From Actinomycetota bacterium (GTDB taxonomy: Bacteria > Actinomycetota > Acidimicrobiia > Acidimicrobiales > Poriferisodaliceae): a DNA stretch of 19,602 bases. Under the pieces are notes generated by a model. That model had not been told where the DNA came from. It did no database searches and saw only the letters and a program-made list of their open reading frames with translations. Position 1 is the first letter of the stretch. Every line of letters begins with the position of its first letter. Location: contig PCCJ01000006.1 of the NCBI GenBank assembly GCA_002731665.1, positions 12,939 to 32,540 of the forward strand, read 5' to 3'. This document shows, piece after piece, positions 16,137 through 19,602 of this stretch. The position numbers and the translations under genes were made by a program.

Positions 16137-16186
16137 ATTACTTAACATTATGTGTTTATAATAAGTAATTCTTAACATTAGGTGTT
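16137..16186. promoter_or_regulatory. Repeat-rich control region between ino1 and the LysR gene, candidate LysR operator
   Basis: Two direct copies of CTTAACATTA(T/G)GTGTT lie at 16141-16156 and 16171-16186, identical at 15 of 16 positions and spaced exactly 30 bp, about three helical turns. An inverted repeat ATTACTTA/TAAGTAAT (16137-16144 and 16162-16169) overlaps the first copy. A TATAAT hexamer at 16157-16162 could be the -10 of the LysR gene. The arrangement fits a regulator bound as dimers on one DNA face and covers both divergent promoters. Repeats are seen directly; which protein binds is inferred from position. Confidence 0.6.
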
Positions 16187-16191
16187 CAACA

Positions 16192-17070
16192 GTGAACAAA
16201 CATCGTTTACCCGACGTGACGGTAGCTCAGCTCGAATATCTGCTCGCTGTGGATCAAGCACCGACGTGGGCGGCAGCAGCTAAGTCGCTAGGGGTTAGCC
16301 AATCAGCGCTATCTCAAGGGCTGACTGAACTTCAACGACGGATAGGGCTCCCTCTTTTCAGTCGCGACGGGCGAAAGAAAGTTCCTTTACCGGAAGCACA
16401 AGACGTTATTGAACATGCACGAAGAGTAATATCACAAACAAGTGACCTATCTATCTGGGCCGAGTCGATACGCTCTGGCAGCGCTGGCAACCTGCGAGTC
16501 GGCCTTATCGACGCAGCCGCAGTCGATCACTTCGGAAAAGATCTACGACTATTTCGACAAAGCAGACTTGGTCTCCAATTACGCATTTCGGTTGGGCCTT
16601 CGAGTCAACTTCTCAGCGCTCTCGAAACTGGGGAGCTCGATTTAGCCATTTGTGTCAAACCGCCACATAACCAATTTACAACAATCCCACTTATCACAGA
16701 GGATCTTTGCATTTACTGCCCTCCCGACACGAAGGACCCTCTCATGAATCAATGGGGACCATGGGTTAGTTTCCCAATCGGTTCTTTTACAAGACAGCTC
16801 ATCAGGGCAGCGCTTACCTCTGAGGGCAGGTCTTTTAATGTTGTAGCCGAATCTCACCAACCAGAAGTGCTTCGTGAAATGGTACTTCTCGGAATGGGGT
16901 GGGCAGTCCTTCCTCGGATACAAGCAGAGCGAGCGCCAGCTGCTCTTCGGTCAATTAAGCCTGAACCCCTGCTGCAACGCCAACTAGTAGCAGCGACGCG
17001 AATGATGGGTACAAAGAATCCTGCTGCCTCAGCGTTAATTGATCTCATCAAGTCAAGAACGAAGAGCTAG
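16192..17070 (+). CDS. LysR-type transcriptional regulator
   Basis: This 292-residue protein has the N-terminal winged helix-turn-helix (about 8-65: LEYLLAVDQ, then WAAAAKSLGVSQSALSQGLT-ELQRRIGLPLFSRDGRKK), a linker helix, and a periplasmic-binding-like effector domain (LRVGLIDAAAVDHFGKDLRLF; SSQLLSALETGELDLAICVK; REMVLLGMGWAVLPR). The start is GTG 16192, with a weak AGGTG 7 nt upstream. LysR regulators usually control the divergent neighbour, here ino1, and themselves. The ligand is unknown. Its TAG stop shares the CTAG palindrome (17067-17070) with the stop of the convergent hydrolase. Confidence 0.92.
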   Translation: MNKHRLPDVTVAQLEYLLAVDQAPTWAAAAKSLGVSQSALSQGLTELQRRIGLPLFSRDGRKKVPLPEAQDVIEHARRVISQTSDLSIWAESIRSGSAGNLRVGLIDAAAVDHFGKDLRLFRQSRLGLQLRISVGPSSQLLSALETGELDLAICVKPPHNQFTTIPLITEDLCIYCPPDTKDPLMNQWGPWVSFPIGSFTRQLIRAALTSEGRSFNVVAESHQPEVLREMVLLGMGWAVLPRIQAERAPAALRSIKPEPLLQRQLVAATRMMGTKNPAASALIDLIKSRTKS

Positions 17071-17960
17071 CCCACCTCAACGTTACCAGAACGAGCAAAA
17101 TGAACTTCTAGAGCGCCGATTATCATCGGCCAAAGCTGTCTAGGCAGGTCGTGTCCCATATCACTCAATAGCAATAACGAAGATCCCGGAATCAGCTCTG
17201 CGGTACGAAAGCCACTAGATGGACCAATCAGACGATCATCGCGTCCATGGATTACTAACGTAGGAATCCTTAGGCGCTCTAGCTCAGCTTCACGACTTCC
17301 TGATGCAACAGCTGCCGCGAGTTGTCGAACCACGCCATCTGGATAGTTGGATCTGTCGTATGTGGCTGCCGCAACTTCCTTAGCTCTCTTTAGATCAAAA
17401 TATTTTTTACTTGACCAGACTTCGTATGCGGCAGCGTGCTCAATGTAATCAGATCGTGATGAAGGAGATGGAGTCAAAAGTAACGTAAACGCTTCATCAT
17501 CGATCTCAAAATTATCCGGATTGCCAGTCGTAGACATCATCGAAGTAAGCGATAGCAAACGGTTAGGCCTTTCAATTGCCATAGTTTGAGCAATCATTCC
17601 CCCTAATGAAGCTCCCACAACATGAGCTTTCTCAATTCCCAACGCGTCAAGAAGTCCGAAGGCATCATTAGCCATATCTGAAAGGGTGTACGGAACCTCT
17701 GGTAAGTCACCTCCTACAAAAAATGCATTGAGAAGAGCTTCTAAATCAACTTCGCTTCCTTCACATTTGGATGAGAGTCCAGAGTCTCGATTATCAAATC
17801 GAATCACATACTTTCCAGAAGCTGCAATTTGTTCGCAGAAACTGGCATCCCAGTGAATAAGTTGAGCTCCCAGCCCCATCACTAATAGGACAGACGGGTC
17901 CGTTGGCACTCCAAATGTTTCGTATTCAATATCAATTTCGTCGGCTGAAAGTATTTTCAT
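17067..17960 (-). CDS. Alpha/beta hydrolase (esterase), aclacinomycin methylesterase-like
   Basis: This 297-residue hydrolase has the full catalytic set: nucleophile S118 in VVGASLGGMIAQ, acid in HGRDDRLIG (D241 or D242), and H270 in LSDMGHDLP. MGLGAQLIHWD with VIRFDNRDSGLSS (about 28-64) provides the oxyanion-hole region and matches the RdmC/aclacinomycin methylesterase-like group of actinobacteria. ATG 17960 lies one base after the stop of the P450 gene, so the pair is an operon, and translation may be coupled; the hydrolase may cleave an ester or lactone made by the P450. This link is inferred from position. The natural substrate is unknown. Confidence 0.9.
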   Translation of the reverse strand: MKILSADEIDIEYETFGVPTDPSVLLVMGLGAQLIHWDASFCEQIAASGKYVIRFDNRDSGLSSKCEGSEVDLEALLNAFFVGGDLPEVPYTLSDMANDAFGLLDALGIEKAHVVGASLGGMIAQTMAIERPNRLLSLTSMMSTTGNPDNFEIDDEAFTLLLTPSPSSRSDYIEHAAAYEVWSSKKYFDLKRAKEVAAATYDRSNYPDGVVRQLAAAVASGSREAELERLRIPTLVIHGRDDRLIGPSSGFRTAELIPGSSLLLLSDMGHDLPRQLWPMIIGALEVHFARSGNVEVG

Positions 17961-17961
17961 C

Positions 17962-19230
17962 TTAGTTTTTAGACCTAACCGGCGTGAACTCGCACTGGAG
18001 GTGTTTCACACCATGAATAAAAGAAGACTGTAAAGTATCTGGTTCACCGACTGACCGAATATCCGGTAGCCGCTTGAACAGTTCACGGAATATAACACTT
18101 ATTTCTCGTCGCGCTAAATGAGCACCCAAACAAAAGTGAGGCCCCGGGCCTCCGTAGCCATATTGAGGGTTGGGGTTCCGGAGAATATTAAACGCGTTTG
18201 GGTTCTCGAATACTGATGGATCACGATTAGCCGCCAGATAGAACATCGCTAATTTATCACCTTCCTTCAGCTTTGTTTTACTTAGAACGGTGTCTTGTGT
18301 CACAGTCCTTCGCATATAAGTTACTGGACTTGCGAGGCGAACTATCTCTTCGACTGCAGGACCAGCCAAGGCCTCAAAATCAGCAATCCAAAGGTCACGC
18401 TGGGAAGGGTTATCGGTCAAATATTTGAGCCCCCAGCTGATTGCATTTCTAGTCGTTTCGTTTCCTGCCACTACCAGCAGCACAAAAAAACTTGCTAAAT
18501 CGGCTGACGTCAGTTGATCGTCTTCGAGGTTTGCATTAACTAAAATGCTTGTCAAATCTTGACCGTCTCCACCACGCTTAAGCTCTGCGACATCGCCCAT
18601 CAGAGCAGCCAAATCGGCTCCAGCGTCCAATAGTGCCGTAATAAAATCAACGTCTTGCGGAGCGAATTCTGGGTCTTGGATTCCAAGGATTACGTTTGAG
18701 TTTTCAAATACTCTCGAAAACTCAGAGTCTGGGATTCCCATCAAGTCGCAGACAATTTTGAGGGGAACGGCAGCAGCGACTTCTGTAACGAAATCACAGG
18801 AGCCAAGATGGCTCATACCATCCACAATATTACGAGCTACATCCTGCACAGACTCTTCCAGCAGGCTTAAAACCCGGGGAGTAAAACCCTTAGACACAAT
18901 TCGTCGAAGACGAGCGTGCCTCGGGTCATCCATGGCAATCATCGAACTAAAGAATTCCGTAAATTCCGGCGGAGTGTCTGTAATCGTAATACCCGAACTA
19001 GAACTAAAAATTTCTGGGTTTCGAGAAATTGTTCCTATGTCAGCGTGCCTTACAACGCTCCAGTATCCAGGGCCGGCTTGCAAGAACTCATTTTCCGGCA
19101 ATGGCTCTTCAAACCAGTCCAAAGGTGCCTCTGCATGGAGCCTGCTAATTTCTGCATCTATAGTTTCGGCGCCTTGAAGCCATACCTGCGAGTCCATAAG
19201 ATTTACGTGACTTACGTTCCACTCACCCAT
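17962..19230 (-). CDS. Cytochrome P450 (bacterial class I)
   Basis: This 422-residue haem monooxygenase has the I-helix AGNETT (255-260), the K-helix ExxR (E295-I-V-R298), and the haem loop YGYGGPGPHFCLGAHLARRE with axial Cys367. MDDPRHARLRRIVSKGFTPR (about 100-119) is the usual C-helix block. The pattern resembles actinobacterial CYP125/CYP142-type enzymes that oxidise steroid or terpenoid side chains, but this is a weak assignment. Length is normal and no key residue is missing. The start ATG 19230 follows TAGGCT (19242-19237) by 6 nt, as in a leaderless transcript. It needs a ferredoxin and reductase that are not in the window. It is followed by the alpha/beta hydrolase after one base. Confidence 0.95.
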   Translation of the reverse strand: MGEWNVSHVNLMDSQVWLQGAETIDAEISRLHAEAPLDWFEEPLPENEFLQAGPGYWSVVRHADIGTISRNPEIFSSSSGITITDTPPEFTEFFSSMIAMDDPRHARLRRIVSKGFTPRVLSLLEESVQDVARNIVDGMSHLGSCDFVTEVAAAVPLKIVCDLMGIPDSEFSRVFENSNVILGIQDPEFAPQDVDFITALLDAGADLAALMGDVAELKRGGDGQDLTSILVNANLEDDQLTSADLASFFVLLVVAGNETTRNAISWGLKYLTDNPSQRDLWIADFEALAGPAVEEIVRLASPVTYMRRTVTQDTVLSKTKLKEGDKLAMFYLAANRDPSVFENPNAFNILRNPNPQYGYGGPGPHFCLGAHLARREISVIFRELFKRLPDIRSVGEPDTLQSSFIHGVKHLQCEFTPVRSKN

Positions 19231-19236
19231 CTTTCA

Positions 19237-19242
19237 AGCCTA
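19237..19242 (-). promoter_or_regulatory. -10 box (TAGGCT) of the P450-hydrolase operon
   Basis: TAGGCT on the minus strand ends 6 nt before ATG 19230 without a ribosome site; possible leaderless promoter in the 41-bp gap to the divergent SnoaL-like gene. Confidence 0.4.
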
Positions 19243-19271
19243 TCGTCATTAAGTCTGCCAACATAGACACT

Positions 19272-19602
19272 GTGACACTTCAAGATCCTCAACCTCTCCC
19301 ACCTCGTCAAATCGTAGACACCTACACAGAGCAGATGTACTACCAAAAAAACTTTGAAGCACTAGAAGATCTAGTCGCTGACTCGATGGTTAGGCACGAA
19401 CAAAACGGAGAGAGAGTTGTTCTGACCCGTGAACAAGTACGAGAACGAATAGAAGATTTTCACGATCAGTTTCGATCAATACACTTCACTAGTCGCAAGG
19501 TTGTTGAAGACCATGATTCGGTGGCAGCGGCTTACGAGGCTGATCTAGTTGATCATGAGGGCCAAATTCATACAATTTGTGGAATCGAAATTTTCACAGT
19601 CG
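19272..19602 (+). CDS. SnoaL-like (NTF2-fold) protein, N-terminal part; runs off the right edge
   Basis: From GTG 19272, 110 codons stay open to the window edge. The translation contains RQIVDTYTEQMYYQKNFEAL, EDLVADSMVRHEQNGERVVL, REQVRERIEDFHDQF, FTSRKVVEDHDSVAAAYEAD and ICGIEIFTV, the helix-then-curved-sheet pattern of SnoaL/NTF2-like proteins (about 130-150 residues), so only the last strand should be missing. There is no ATG upstream in frame, and no ribosome site. Members are isomerases, hydratases, cyclases or simple binding proteins, so no reaction is assigned. It is divergent from the P450 with 41 bp between starts and may share its regulation. Confidence 0.75.
   Translation, partial: MTLQDPQPLPPRQIVDTYTEQMYYQKNFEALEDLVADSMVRHEQNGERVVLTREQVRERIEDFHDQFRSIHFTSRKVVEDHDSVAAAYEADLVDHEGQIHTICGIEIFTV

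Noticed and set aside
16142..16162. TTAACA as a -35 box for the TATAAT at 16157-16162
   Set aside because: The spacing is only 9 bp, far below the usual 16-18 bp; TATAAT is kept only as a possible -10.
1..19602. CRISPR arrays, tRNA/rRNA genes, insertion sequences, phage genes
   Set aside because: Nothing with spaced repeats, cloverleaf structure, transposase motifs or terminal repeats was seen; the window is almost fully occupied by metabolic genes.
1..19602. Reassignment of UGA to Trp or Gly (alternative genetic code)
   Set aside because: Other genes use UGA as a normal stop (for example at 6115-6113 and 12294-12296) and use TGG for Trp; only one internal UGA is found.

Overview
The window looks like a free-living, probably marine bacterium of moderate G+C content (roughly 48% by eye). 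An actinobacterium of the Acidimicrobiia type fits best: there is a likely F420-dependent luciferase-like oxidoreductase, a cytochrome P450, several short-chain dehydrogenases, and many genes whose start codon lies only 6-9 nt after a TANNNT -10 box with no Shine-Dalgarno sequence (probable leaderless transcripts). A SAR202-type Chloroflexota cannot be excluded. The genes are packed very tightly: 19 coding regions, no gap above about 120 bp, and no tRNA, rRNA, CRISPR or mobile element seen.

Layout. 1-1757 (minus) is the N-terminal half of a fused indolepyruvate ferredoxin oxidoreductase-like enzyme, divergent from a hotdog-fold protein (1829-2686, plus) across a 14-bp perfect palindrome. 2688-5132 (minus) is a two-gene operon: a selenoprotein of the glycine/betaine/proline reductase B (GrdB/PrdB-like) family, read through an in-frame UGA at 4688-4686, followed after 3 nt by an MFS transporter. 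5181-7805 (minus) holds a PhyH-type dioxygenase, an SDR and a DMT/EamA transporter, the last two overlapping. 7837-10078 (plus) holds an SDR and an FMN-dependent monooxygenase. 10085-11290 (minus) is a second MFS carrier, divergent from a 2-hydroxyacid dehydrogenase/LLM oxidoreductase/SDR series (11322-14153, plus). A strong hairpin separates this from a small exported protein (14273-14707, minus). Then come inositol-3-phosphate synthase (ino1, minus) and a divergent LysR regulator (plus) sharing a repeat-rich control region, an alpha/beta hydrolase and a cytochrome P450 in one minus-strand operon, and a truncated SnoaL-like protein at the right edge.

How the genes work together. Most products are oxidoreductases (four SDR/2-hydroxyacid dehydrogenases besides P450, PhyH and two LLM-type enzymes), hydrolases and transporters. 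They look like several small uptake-and-oxidation modules for organic acids or terpenoid/steroid-like compounds, arranged as divergent transcription units. The substrates cannot be read from the sequence.

The most notable item is the selenoprotein. A plain stop-codon reading splits it into two hypothetical proteins, but the two halves are in one frame, the UGA sits at the position where Cys homologues carry the first Cys of a CPxC motif, and a hairpin fitting a bacterial SECIS element starts 11 nt after the UGA. This implies that the host makes selenocysteine.
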